Positions 1 through 6,599 of a stretch of 10,075 nt of DNA are shown here, piece by piece. A program made the translations under genes and the position numbers. The notes under the pieces are model-generated. The model saw only the letters and a program-made list of their open reading frames with translations. It did not search any database and was not told the origin of the DNA. The DNA comes from Chloroflexota bacterium (lineage in GTDB: Bacteria > Chloroflexota > UBA5177 > JANWHV01): positions 1 through 10,075 of the forward strand of contig JANWHO010000305.1 in assembly GCA_025450375.1 (NCBI GenBank), given 5' to 3'. Each line of letters begins with the position of its first letter. Within the stretch, counting starts at the first letter, position 1.

Positions 1-96
1 AAAGATCATGAGCGGCCTCAGGATTTACATGCCGTCCTTTTGCGGGCTCCGGATCAGCAGGCCGCCGAGCATTTGTTGCGCCAGGCCGCGGAATAG
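1..96 (+). CDS. C-terminal tail of an unidentified upstream protein (partial)
   Basis: A reading frame open from the left edge ends at a TAG at 94-96 and gives 31 residues, ending AEHLLRQAAE. The composition is plausible for a protein C-terminus (helical, with a Leu/Ala/Gln-rich end), and about 19 of its 31 codons end in G or C. It stops 21 bases before the DUF1992 start, a spacing normal within an operon. I do not recognise the family. The fragment is short enough that an accidental open frame cannot be excluded. Confidence 0.3.
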   Translation, partial: KDHERPQDLHAVLLRAPDQQAAEHLLRQAAE

Positions 97-117
97 CGAA
101 CCGCTGGGGAACATGAA

Positions 118-558
118 GTGGATCTGATCGAACGGAAAATTCAGGAGGCGCGCGAGCGCGGCGACTTCGATAACCTGCCAGGGGCGGGAAAGCCGTTGAA
201 CCTGGATGAGAACCCCTTCGTCCCGGCCGAATGGCGGTTGGCCTATAGTATGCTGGCAAGCAACGGTTTCGCGCCCGACCTGGTGGAGAGCGACAAGGCG
301 CTCCGGGAGGCTATCGTTACCTTGGCAACGTCGTTGGATCGTTTTGCCGCCCGCTGGAGCCGCCTGTCCGCTTCCGACCGGCAGGTCCGACTGGAAGATC
401 GGGCCGCCTTTCTCCGCCAATATGAGGCAGACGTGCGCGACTTGAACAGCCGGATTCACGGCTTCAATCACGCCGCCCCCACGGCCATGCAGCGGGGAAC
501 CTTGCTGGTCGACCAAACTCTGGCCAGCGCCGCCGCTCGACTCCCCATCGCCGGCTGA
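118..558 (+). CDS. DUF1992 (DnaJ homologue subfamily C member 28-type) domain protein
   Basis: This 146-residue protein consists mainly of the DUF1992 domain, which is named for its presence in the DnaJ-like DNAJC28. Its biochemical role is not established; there is no J domain here, so calling it a chaperone would be a guess. The diagnostic stretch is near the N-terminus: ERKIQEARERG, then DFDNLPGAGKPL (about residues 16-27) and PAEWRLAYSML (about 36-46). The C-terminal half is charged and probably helical, and there is no signal peptide or membrane segment. The start is GTG 118: GGGGA at 106-110 sits 7 bases upstream, and an in-frame TAG at 94-96 rules out a much earlier start. The length fits the bacterial family. 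murI follows after 35 bases in the same direction, so the two may be co-transcribed. Confidence 0.85.
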   Translation: MDLIERKIQEARERGDFDNLPGAGKPLNLDENPFVPAEWRLAYSMLASNGFAPDLVESDKALREAIVTLATSLDRFAARWSRLSASDRQVRLEDRAAFLRQYEADVRDLNSRIHGFNHAAPTAMQRGTLLVDQTLASAAARLPIAG

Positions 559-593
559 TCCACCCAGCGCCCGCGTCTGTTACCGTATGACGG

Positions 594-1418
594 ATGGATA
601 CGCGCCCGATCGGCTTTTTCGACTCCGGAATCGGCGGCTTGAGCATTCTCAGGTCCACCCGCCGGCTGCTTCCCGCCGAATCGATGCTCTATTTGGCGGA
701 TAACGCGCACTTCCCCTACGGTGCGCTGAAGGCTGATGCCTTGCGGGCTCTCGCCGCTCGTCTCACTACCCACCTTCTGGCCCGTGGTGCCAAACTGATC
801 GTGGTAGCCTGCAATACCGCGACCGTCCACGCGCTCGCGTACTTACGGGCCACCTTCCCTGAGGTACCGTTCGTGGGGGTCGTGCCGGTGGTCAAGCCGT
901 TGGCCGCGCTGACCCGCGATGGGATCATTGCCGTTATGGTGACCCCGGCCACCGCCGAAAGCCAGTATCTCGCTCGGCTGATTGCCGAACACGCGGCGGA
1001 GTGCATGGTGGTGACTATCCCCTGCCCTGATCTGGCGGATCAGGTGGAATCGGGCCGCGCGACCAACTCTGATCTGAACTCCTTGCTGGAGAAGGTACTG
1101 ACCCCAGCGCGAACATCCGGCGCCGACGTGCTCGGGCTCGGTTGCACGCACTATCCCCTGATCCGCGCGCGGATTCAACGCCTGGTTGGTCCGGAAGTGC
1201 GTGTCATTGACTCCGGAGACGCGGTGGCGCGGAGAGTACGCGTGGTGCTGGTCGAACGGGATGCCCTGGCCGCTGCTTCGCCCGCCTCGTATTCGCTGTA
1301 CAGCACCGGCGACCCATCATCGCTTGCTCGAGCCGCCAGACGCTATCTCCGGCTGACGCCACCCACGGTTGAGCGGATCGAGTTGCCAGGGAATGAGGCA
1401 TGTCTCACGCCGGAGTAA
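594..1418 (+). CDS. murI: Glutamate racemase
   Basis: MurI interconverts L- and D-glutamate without a cofactor and supplies D-Glu for the cytoplasmic stage of peptidoglycan synthesis. The 274-residue length is typical. The N-terminal FFDSGIGGLS carries the Asp10-Ser11 pair. The first catalytic cysteine is Cys73 in VACNTATV, and the second is Cys184 in GLGCTHYPLI, followed by His186. The usual signature reads CNTAS; here Thr replaces that Ser, a mild change. The start is fixed at ATG 594 because an in-frame TGA lies at 588-590 and the active-site motif begins only a few codons in. There is no clear Shine-Dalgarno, so translation may depend on coupling to the DUF1992 gene 35 bases upstream. The last 14 bases overlap the end of pheA on the other strand. 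All key residues are present, so I expect an active enzyme. Confidence 0.95.
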   Translation: MDTRPIGFFDSGIGGLSILRSTRRLLPAESMLYLADNAHFPYGALKADALRALAARLTTHLLARGAKLIVVACNTATVHALAYLRATFPEVPFVGVVPVVKPLAALTRDGIIAVMVTPATAESQYLARLIAEHAAECMVVTIPCPDLADQVESGRATNSDLNSLLEKVLTPARTSGADVLGLGCTHYPLIRARIQRLVGPEVRVIDSGDAVARRVRVVLVERDALAAASPASYSLYSTGDPSSLARAARRYLRLTPPTVERIELPGNEACLTPE

Positions 1419-2229
1419 GCCTGGGATATGAGCCGATCACCTTCAGCATCTGGGTGCAGCGTGCCAACGCGGAGAGAGCGGCGGCGACATCGGGATCATC
1501 ATGATGCCCTTCGAGATTGGCGTGGAACAGGTATTCCCAGGTCCGGCCCGGGATCGGACGGGACTCCAGCCGGCTGACGTTGACCTCATGAATGGCGAAG
1601 GCCGCCAGGGCGCGGAAGAGTGAACCCGGTTGATCCCGTACCACGAAGACCACGCTGGTCTTCCCACCGGGCCGGGCCGGCACCTCGTCGTGGCCGATGA
1701 TCAGGAATCGAGTGTAGTTGTCTTTGTTGGTCTGAATATTCTCGGCCAACAGTTCGAGATCATAGATCGCGGCGGCACGCCGAGAGGCGATCCCAGCCAC
1801 CCCACGCAGTTCCCCCTCCCGTACCAGTTTGGCGCTCCCCGCCGTGTCATAGACGGGGACCACCCGCACGGGCAGCGATTCGAGAAACTCCCGGCTCTGC
1901 GCCAGGGCTTGCGGATGTGATTGCACGGTATGGATGTCTTCCAGTCGTTGCCCGGGGAGGGCCATCAGACATTGCTGGACATGCAGATCGTACTCGCCCC
2001 GAGGATAGAGCCTTCCCTGATACTCAAGGAGCAACTCGTATGATTCATTCACGCTATAGGCGGTGGAGTTTTCCACCGGCACCACCCCGAAATCGGCCTC
2101 CCCGATCTCCACCGCCGCGAAGACATCGGCGAAGCTCGGCTTGGGCAGCATGGGATGGTCGGGAAACAGGTACGATGCCGCTTCCTCGCTAAAGGCGCCC
2201 CGTTCTCCCTGAAAGGCAATCCCCCGCAT
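1405..2229 (-). CDS. pheA: Prephenate dehydratase, monofunctional, with ACT domain
   Basis: This enzyme converts prephenate to phenylpyruvate, the committed step to phenylalanine, in the cytoplasm. From ATG 2229 it is 274 residues. The N-terminus GIAFQGERGAFSEEAA is the usual substrate-domain opening. The catalytic TRF motif lies at about 173-175 (NYTRFLIIG). The C-terminal ACT domain has GSLF (about 202-205, the usual GALV position) and ESRP (about 222-225), the motifs that bind L-Phe for feedback inhibition. There is no chorismate mutase domain, so this is the stand-alone form. In-frame ATG 2259 and TTG 2265 also exist. ATG 2229 is preferred because a strong GGGGGG ribosome-binding run lies 6-7 bases upstream and the conserved domain begins two residues later. 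The gene converges on murI with a 14-bp overlap and is divergent from the secreted glycosidase gene. Confidence 0.94.
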   Translation of the reverse strand: MRGIAFQGERGAFSEEAASYLFPDHPMLPKPSFADVFAAVEIGEADFGVVPVENSTAYSVNESYELLLEYQGRLYPRGEYDLHVQQCLMALPGQRLEDIHTVQSHPQALAQSREFLESLPVRVVPVYDTAGSAKLVREGELRGVAGIASRRAAAIYDLELLAENIQTNKDNYTRFLIIGHDEVPARPGGKTSVVFVVRDQPGSLFRALAAFAIHEVNVSRLESRPIPGRTWEYLFHANLEGHHDDPDVAAALSALARCTQMLKVIGSYPRLTPA

Positions 2230-2348
2230 GATCGTCCCCCCGGCCTCGTCACTCGCCATTTTCAAGGGTAGAGTGTAGCACGCGAGGGAGGGTTTTCCCT
2301 ACTTTCCCCTTGTTCGGTATTTTCTCCTCCGGCATACTCCGTAGCAGC
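2230..2348. promoter_or_regulatory. Divergent promoter region between pheA and the secreted glycosidase gene
   Basis: These 119 bp separate two divergent starts. On the - strand an extended -10 element, TGCTACACT (2280-2272), would start transcription near 2265 and give pheA a leader of about 36 bases that includes its GGGGGG ribosome-binding run. I see no good -35 for it. On the + strand TTGTTC (2310-2315), 17 bases, then CATACT (2333-2338) would start transcription near 2345, only a few bases before ATG 2349. Both matches are partial, so these are candidates only. Confidence 0.35.
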
Positions 2349-5300
2349 ATGAGCCGACAACTAGCGGCGCGAGTCGCGATCCTCCTCGTTCTCCTCCTTC
2401 CGGTCGGGTTCCGTTCTTCCGCCGTTCATGCGGAGCGTCTCGCCGTATCCGCGGACCTGCTGAGCGTGCCGTACGACGCGACCCTGCCCGAGAGCGGGCA
2501 CATGCGCTTCGTCCGTTCCTCGGCGAATGGGCAACTCCTCTTCGTTGGCTTGCAGGACGGCGGCCTGGAACGCAGCGCCGACGGCGGACGTACCTGGAAC
2601 TTCCTCCGGGTGGGAGTAGCCGGTGGACCGGGGGCGCAAATGCTCGATCTTCGGATCGCCCCATCCAACCCAGACATTGTCTGGGCGGCCGGCTTGACTG
2701 GCGTCTATCGCAGCACCGATGGTGGTCTGACCTGGACCGAGGTGGATACCCGAAGCGACGGGCCGGGGCGGGCGGTGGGATCCGTACTGGCCATAGACCC
2801 GCGGCACCCCGAGGCCGCCTTCCTGGCCGGGTATCGGAACGGCGGCCTGTATGTTACTCACGATGCGGGCCTGAGTTGGACAGAGGCCCTCGCTTTCCCG
2901 GTGAGCGGGGTGGCCGTGGATCCAACCAGTGGGGCCATTGTCTATGCCGTGTCCCGCACCGCGGGGGTTCAGCGTAGCGCGGATCATGGGAGTACCTGGA
3001 GCCACGGCGTCCGCCTGCCGGCCTACACTGGGATTGGCGAGGAAACGGCGGCGCCAGGGCGCTTGCTGGCGGTCTCCGGCTCCGGTGCTGGGCTCTACGC
3101 GGCCATGGACGGCGGGGGGGTCGAAAGGTCACTGAACGGCGGGCGATCCTGGCAAGATCTTTCCTTTGGCTTACCGCAGACCTCGCCCGGAGAGGGCTAT
3201 GCCGTTCCCTACGACTTGAGCGTGACCGGAGGCTCGTCCCCGTTTCTCTACGCGATTGTCCCGGACGGCTCCCTCTTGCAACCTCATGGAAGCGCACTGT
3301 TCCGTCTCCCGCTTGCTCCGTCCTCGTCCGCCGGGCCAGTATCGACCGTGACCGCCACCCCTTCGCCGAGCGCGACGGAAACCGCTTCCCCGAGCGCGAC
3401 CCCTAGCCCCTCGAATACCAACAGCCCAACCATTGGCGCCTTATCCAGCCAAACCGCCATGCCGGGCAGCCCAAGCACCCCGATCAGCGGTACGCAGGTG
3501 CTGACCGCGACCGCTATTCCTTCATCCAGCGTCACCTCCAGCCCGACCACGAGCGCCACGGCCACTCCACCCCCCAGTGCCACCCCATTACCCACCGTGC
3601 AGTGGCAGGCGGCGGGACTGAACGTGGACGCGGTCGCGGCGGCGCCAAACGCGCGTACTCCGCTCCTGGCGGCCCGCGAGGCATCACCCCGCTCGGGGAT
3701 GACGGCCACCGTGGGCCCCTTGGTCGGGACGCCGCTGCTGGGCCTCCCCTATCGGCTGACGGCCCCGTCGGTTCGGGTGGTCAATGGGGGCTTCGTCCTT
3801 GGCGCCACCCCCTTGACCTACTTGTCCGGTATCAATTATGAAGGTCCCGCGGATCGGCCCTGGCAACTCTGGCAGAATGGGAAGTTCAATCCTACCCTGG
3901 TGGCCGGGGATCTTGACGCCGCCGCCGCCGCCGGCTATAAGGTGCTCCGGATATTCGTCCAGGATCCGCTCCCTGCCCAGGTGCTCCTGGGGGAGTTTGG
4001 CCATCTCGATACGCTGGTGACTTTGGCCCACCAGCGCGATCTACGGTTGCTGATCACCTTCAATGATTCCCGAGATCTGGATTTGACCCGTGTGGCCGCC
4101 GTGGATCGGGCGATCGCCGGCCATCTTCGGGGGAATCCCACCGTTTTCGGCTACGACCTCCAGAATGAGCCGGCCTACCAGGACATAGTGGCGGCTCAGT
4201 ACCCGTCGGGCTATGGCATCCCCCTGCAAAGTGCCGCCCTCGTGCGCCGCTATGGGGAATATGTATCGCTGAAGCGGATTCGTGCCGACCGCGCGGCGGG
4301 GAAGTGGCTGGATGCCCCATTCACCCAGATGAGCGCCGACCAGGTGTGGGTGTATCTGAACGCGGCCAATATCGTGGACGAGTTCTTCAACGCCGTCCCC
4401 AACTATCCCGATACGCCCGCCCCCGCCCACTGGCAGCCCTTGGTGGCGGCAATTAACGGCAGCGTCGCCACCTACATCAGCGTGCTCCGCGGGGCAATCC
4501 GGTCCGTAGACCCGATACACATGATCACCATCGGCTACAACAAGTATTTCTGGGCCTCGTTGCCCGCGAATTCGGTCCTGGACTTTCGCTCCATGCACTT
4601 GTATCCCACCAACCAGAGTTTTTCCAGTATCCACGGGGATCTACAGATGTTCGAGGCGCTCAAGGCCATGGCTCCCAGTCCGCTGGTCCTGGGCGAATAC
4701 GGGTTTTCTACTGCCAACCAGGCGGGGGATCTGGCCTCGGTTCAGGAGTCGGCCATGAGTCTGTATCCGCGCGTCCTGGGGGGCAACGGGGACATTAAGT
4801 GGGTACTGAACGACGATACGGTTGGCTACAATCCCTACGAGAACGGTTTGGGATTGCTGGCCGCCCACGGAGTACCCAAGGCGGCATACTACGTCAATCG
4901 GGCGCGCAATGCCTATTTCTCCGGGCGGCACCAGCCGGGAGGGGTGCGGATGTGGGCCGACTCCACCACCGGGATCGGCTATCTCTATTCGGCCCCCGAC
5001 GCTCTGGGGGTCAGTGGCGGCAGCTACAGCGATAGCCGCCTTTCGTACGCGGCGAAGGGCGGATCGGCGGAAGAGGTGTGGATGAACTGGACCGCCCGCG
5101 GCACCCTCCGCGTGGTGGCTACCCACGATGCCAACCTGAACCTGAACCTGACGGCCCTGGCGGACGCCGTTCCCGGTCCCATTACCCTCAGTCCAGCCCA
5201 ACCAATGAGTGTGAAGGGAACCAAAGTGAGCCTGCATCTGCACGCGGGCACCTGGTATACCTTGAGCTTCAGCCCTGGCGCCTATGAACTCCCCCCTCCC

Positions 5301-5810
5301 CCGCCCGATCTCCCCGTCGCGGCCCAGACCAGTGGTTGGTATATCCTGGCCGCTGGTCATAATATCCTCCCGCCCCTGCTAGGGTTCTGGCAAAATCTGG
5401 GGAGCAGCGCCGTGGTTGGAACCCCAATCGACGATGCCCAGTTCACTCCCGGTGGGCCCGTGCAGTATTTCACGGCGGTGGCCATGCAGGGGCGCGGCAA
5501 CACGGCGATTCTTCTCCCCCTGGGGCTGCGGGCACTCGGCGGCCGGCCCTATCCGTCCGCCAGGGAACTGCCAAAAAAGACCAAACATCTCTACTTCCCG
5601 GTCACCGGCCATAACCTTCGCGGCACGTTCCTCGCCTATTGGCGGGCCACCGGGGGCCTGGCCGTGTGGGGGCTGCCGGAGACCGAGGAGCTTCGTCAGG
5701 GCGGCACGATCGTGCAGTATTTCGCGAACGCGGAATTCGTCTGGAATGGGAGCGGGGTTTCCCTTGCTCCCCTAGGATCGCGGGCGTGGGCGGCGGGCGC
5801 GCGCTACTGA
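2349..5810 (+). CDS. Secreted multidomain glycoside hydrolase (Asp-box propeller + GH-A catalytic domain + C-terminal repeats)
   Basis: This is a 1153-residue exported protein, probably acting on a polysaccharide; the substrate is unknown. Residues 1-28 form a signal peptide (hydrophobic VAILLVLLLPVG, cleavage after AVHA). Five Asp boxes of the type SxDxGxTW lie at about 76-83, 122-129, 170-177, 210-217 and 261-268, indicating a sialidase/BNR-like beta-propeller. Residues 324-417 are a Ser/Thr/Pro linker. A clan GH-A barrel resembling GH5 follows, with LQNEP (acid/base Glu607), HLYP (His750), LGEYG (nucleophile Glu783) and KWVLND (Trp818). A beta-rich region comes next, then two repeats at about 996-1065 and 1080-1143 sharing GHN and VQYF. 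I find no cysteine anywhere. TTG 2310 is an alternative start, but ATG 2349 begins a better signal peptide; there is no clear ribosome-binding site. The fold-level call is firm, the exact GH family is not. Confidence 0.88.
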   Translation: MSRQLAARVAILLVLLLPVGFRSSAVHAERLAVSADLLSVPYDATLPESGHMRFVRSSANGQLLFVGLQDGGLERSADGGRTWNFLRVGVAGGPGAQMLDLRIAPSNPDIVWAAGLTGVYRSTDGGLTWTEVDTRSDGPGRAVGSVLAIDPRHPEAAFLAGYRNGGLYVTHDAGLSWTEALAFPVSGVAVDPTSGAIVYAVSRTAGVQRSADHGSTWSHGVRLPAYTGIGEETAAPGRLLAVSGSGAGLYAAMDGGGVERSLNGGRSWQDLSFGLPQTSPGEGYAVPYDLSVTGGSSPFLYAIVPDGSLLQPHGSALFRLPLAPSSSAGPVSTVTATPSPSATETASPSATPSPSNTNSPTIGALSSQTAMPGSPSTPISGTQVLTATAIPSSSVTSSPTTSATATPPPSATPLPTVQWQAAGLNVDAVAAAPNARTPLLAAREASPRSGMTATVGPLVGTPLLGLPYRLTAPSVRVVNGGFVLGATPLTYLSGINYEGPADRPWQLWQNGKFNPTLVAGDLDAAAAAGYKVLRIFVQDPLPAQVLLGEFGHLDTLVTLAHQRDLRLLITFNDSRDLDLTRVAAVDRAIAGHLRGNPTVFGYDLQNEPAYQDIVAAQYPSGYGIPLQSAALVRRYGEYVSLKRIRADRAAGKWLDAPFTQMSADQVWVYLNAANIVDEFFNAVPNYPDTPAPAHWQPLVAAINGSVATYISVLRGAIRSVDPIHMITIGYNKYFWASLPANSVLDFRSMHLYPTNQSFSSIHGDLQMFEALKAMAPSPLVLGEYGFSTANQAGDLASVQESAMSLYPRVLGGNGDIKWVLNDDTVGYNPYENGLGLLAAHGVPKAAYYVNRARNAYFSGRHQPGGVRMWADSTTGIGYLYSAPDALGVSGGSYSDSRLSYAAKGGSAEEVWMNWTARGTLRVVATHDANLNLNLTALADAVPGPITLSPAQPMSVKGTKVSLHLHAGTWYTLSFSPGAYELPPPPPDLPVAAQTSGWYILAAGHNILPPLLGFWQNLGSSAVVGTPIDDAQFTPGGPVQYFTAVAMQGRGNTAILLPLGLRALGGRPYPSARELPKKTKHLYFPVTGHNLRGTFLAYWRATGGLAVWGLPETEELRQGGTIVQYFANAEFVWNGSGVSLAPLGSRAWAAGARY
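3366..3400 (+). repeat. In-frame duplicated linker segment
   Basis: The 11-mer CCGAGCGCGAC occurs at 3366-3376 and again at 3390-3400, 24 bases (8 codons) apart in the same frame. It encodes the repeated SPSAT blocks at the start of the Ser/Thr/Pro linker of the secreted glycosidase. The spacing by whole codons suggests the linker grew by short internal duplications. Confidence 0.5.
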
Positions 5811-5841
5811 GATGAGCATGGGGTAGTGAATCTGCTATCTT

Positions 5842-5851
5842 GGATTAATCC
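5842..5851. promoter_or_regulatory. Perfect 10-bp palindrome upstream of the dehydratase-VOC gene
   Basis: GGATTAATCC is a perfect inverted repeat centred 27 bases before ATG 5874, in a 63-bp intergenic region that also contains a purine-rich ribosome-binding run at 5861-5870. Its AT core and position would suit a dimeric regulator. A 10-bp palindrome is expected about ten times by chance in a window this long, so only the location makes it a candidate. Confidence 0.2.
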
Positions 5852-5873
5852 GTAGTGGTGGAGGGGAGGAGCC

Positions 5874-6524
5874 ATGACTGAGCGGATATCGCCGCGGCAG
5901 TTTCACGAGGCCGTCGGCGTCGAGGACTGGCGGGTGCTGTTCGGGTGGGCATGCGCGCACTTTCGCACCGGATCGTTCGCGGCGGGTGTCGCACTGGTGG
6001 ACGCGATCGGAAGGCTGGCCGACGCCGCGCACCATCACCCCGATGTTGACCTGCGGTACGCGGGCGTGACGGTGCGTCTGAGGACGCACGATGTCGACGG
6101 GCTGAGCGAGCGCGATGTCGAGCTGGCCCGGCAGATCTCGGCGGCAGCGCGGAAGCTGGGCATGCCCGCCGACCCAACCGCCGTGCAGACGGTCCAGGTC
6201 GCGATCGACGCGCTCGTCGGCCCCGCGGTGCGACCGTTCTGGCGCGCCGTGCTCGGATACCGGGAGAAGGGGTCCAAGGACCTGGTCGACCCCCACGGCC
6301 GCGGGCCGTCGTTCTGGTTCCAGCAGATGGACGCGCCGCGCTCGCAGCGCAATCGCATCCACGTCGACGTCGCCGTGCCGCACGACCAGGCCGAGGCGCG
6401 CATCGCGGCGGCGATCGCCGCCGGCGGCCACCTGGTGACTGACCAGTACGCGCCGGCGTGGTGGACGCTGGCCGACGCCGAGGGTAACGAGGTCGACGTG
6501 GCCACCTGGATGGGCCGCGACTGA
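5874..6524 (+). CDS. Pterin-4a-carbinolamine dehydratase / glyoxalase-like (VOC) fusion protein
   Basis: This is a 216-residue cytoplasmic two-domain protein. Residues 1 to about 95 match pterin-4a-carbinolamine dehydratase, which dehydrates 4a-hydroxytetrahydrobiopterin after aromatic amino acid hydroxylation. The whole family signature is present: Asp50, His54-His55-Pro56, Tyr62, His72 and Asp81 at the expected spacings. Residues from about 105 to 216 look like a glyoxalase-like VOC domain, with PFWRAVLGY, a possible metal ligand His163 in RIHVDV, and Glu206 in DAEGNEVDVATW. Its substrate is unknown. The run GAGGGGAGGA (5861-5870) just upstream supports ATG 5874. No aromatic hydroxylase gene lies in the window. 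The gene is clearly more GC-rich (lines of 70-78%) than the gene to its left, which fits transfer from an actinobacterium-like source, though that is inference. It converges on the LacI-family gene. The in vivo role is uncertain. Confidence 0.8.
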   Translation: MTERISPRQFHEAVGVEDWRVLFGWACAHFRTGSFAAGVALVDAIGRLADAAHHHPDVDLRYAGVTVRLRTHDVDGLSERDVELARQISAAARKLGMPADPTAVQTVQVAIDALVGPAVRPFWRAVLGYREKGSKDLVDPHGRGPSFWFQQMDAPRSQRNRIHVDVAVPHDQAEARIAAAIAAGGHLVTDQYAPAWWTLADAEGNEVDVATWMGRD

Positions 6525-6554
6525 GCGTGTCCTCCCTCCAACGGTCAGTTTCAG

Positions 6555-6599
6555 TCAGGGCCCTCGAGCGATGAGCGCGGCCGTCAACTCGTTGATCAT
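6555..6599 (-). pseudogene. Possible remnant: 14-codon ORF overlapping the regulator stop by ATGA
   Basis: On the - strand, the stop of the LacI-family gene forms an ATGA overlap with a frame encoding MINELTAALIARGP and ending at TGA 6555-6557. Overlaps of this type normally couple co-transcribed genes, and the residue composition looks protein-like. It could be the first codons of a gene truncated when the convergent dehydratase-VOC gene came to lie beside it. It could equally be chance, as 45 bases cannot decide. Confidence 0.2.

Noticed and set aside
113..127. ATG 113 as the start of the DUF1992 gene
   Set aside because: It is in another frame and meets TGA at 125-127 after four codons; GTG 118 has a well-placed ribosome-binding site.
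2230..2265. Upstream starts TTG 2265 and ATG 2259 for pheA
   Set aside because: Neither has a ribosome-binding site and the extra residues lie outside the conserved domain; ATG 2229 has a strong purine run in the right place.
2289..2300. AGGG-TTTT-CCCT inverted repeat as a terminator
   Set aside because: The stem is only 4 bp with no following T-run, and it lies in a divergent promoter region where a terminator is not expected.
3341..3597. Linker repeats as a CRISPR or non-coding repeat array
   Set aside because: The repetition is in-frame low-complexity Ser/Thr/Pro coding sequence, not regular repeats with unique spacers.
4041..5360. Two long - strand open frames (4041-4634 and 4641-5360) inside the glycosidase gene
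   Set aside because: Shadow frames of a high-GC gene: Gly/His/Arg-rich, no domain, and no ribosome-binding context I could support.
6558..6568. Adjacent GGGCCC and CTCGAG palindromes as a terminator between convergent genes
   Set aside because: They do not form one stem-loop and no T-run follows on either strand.
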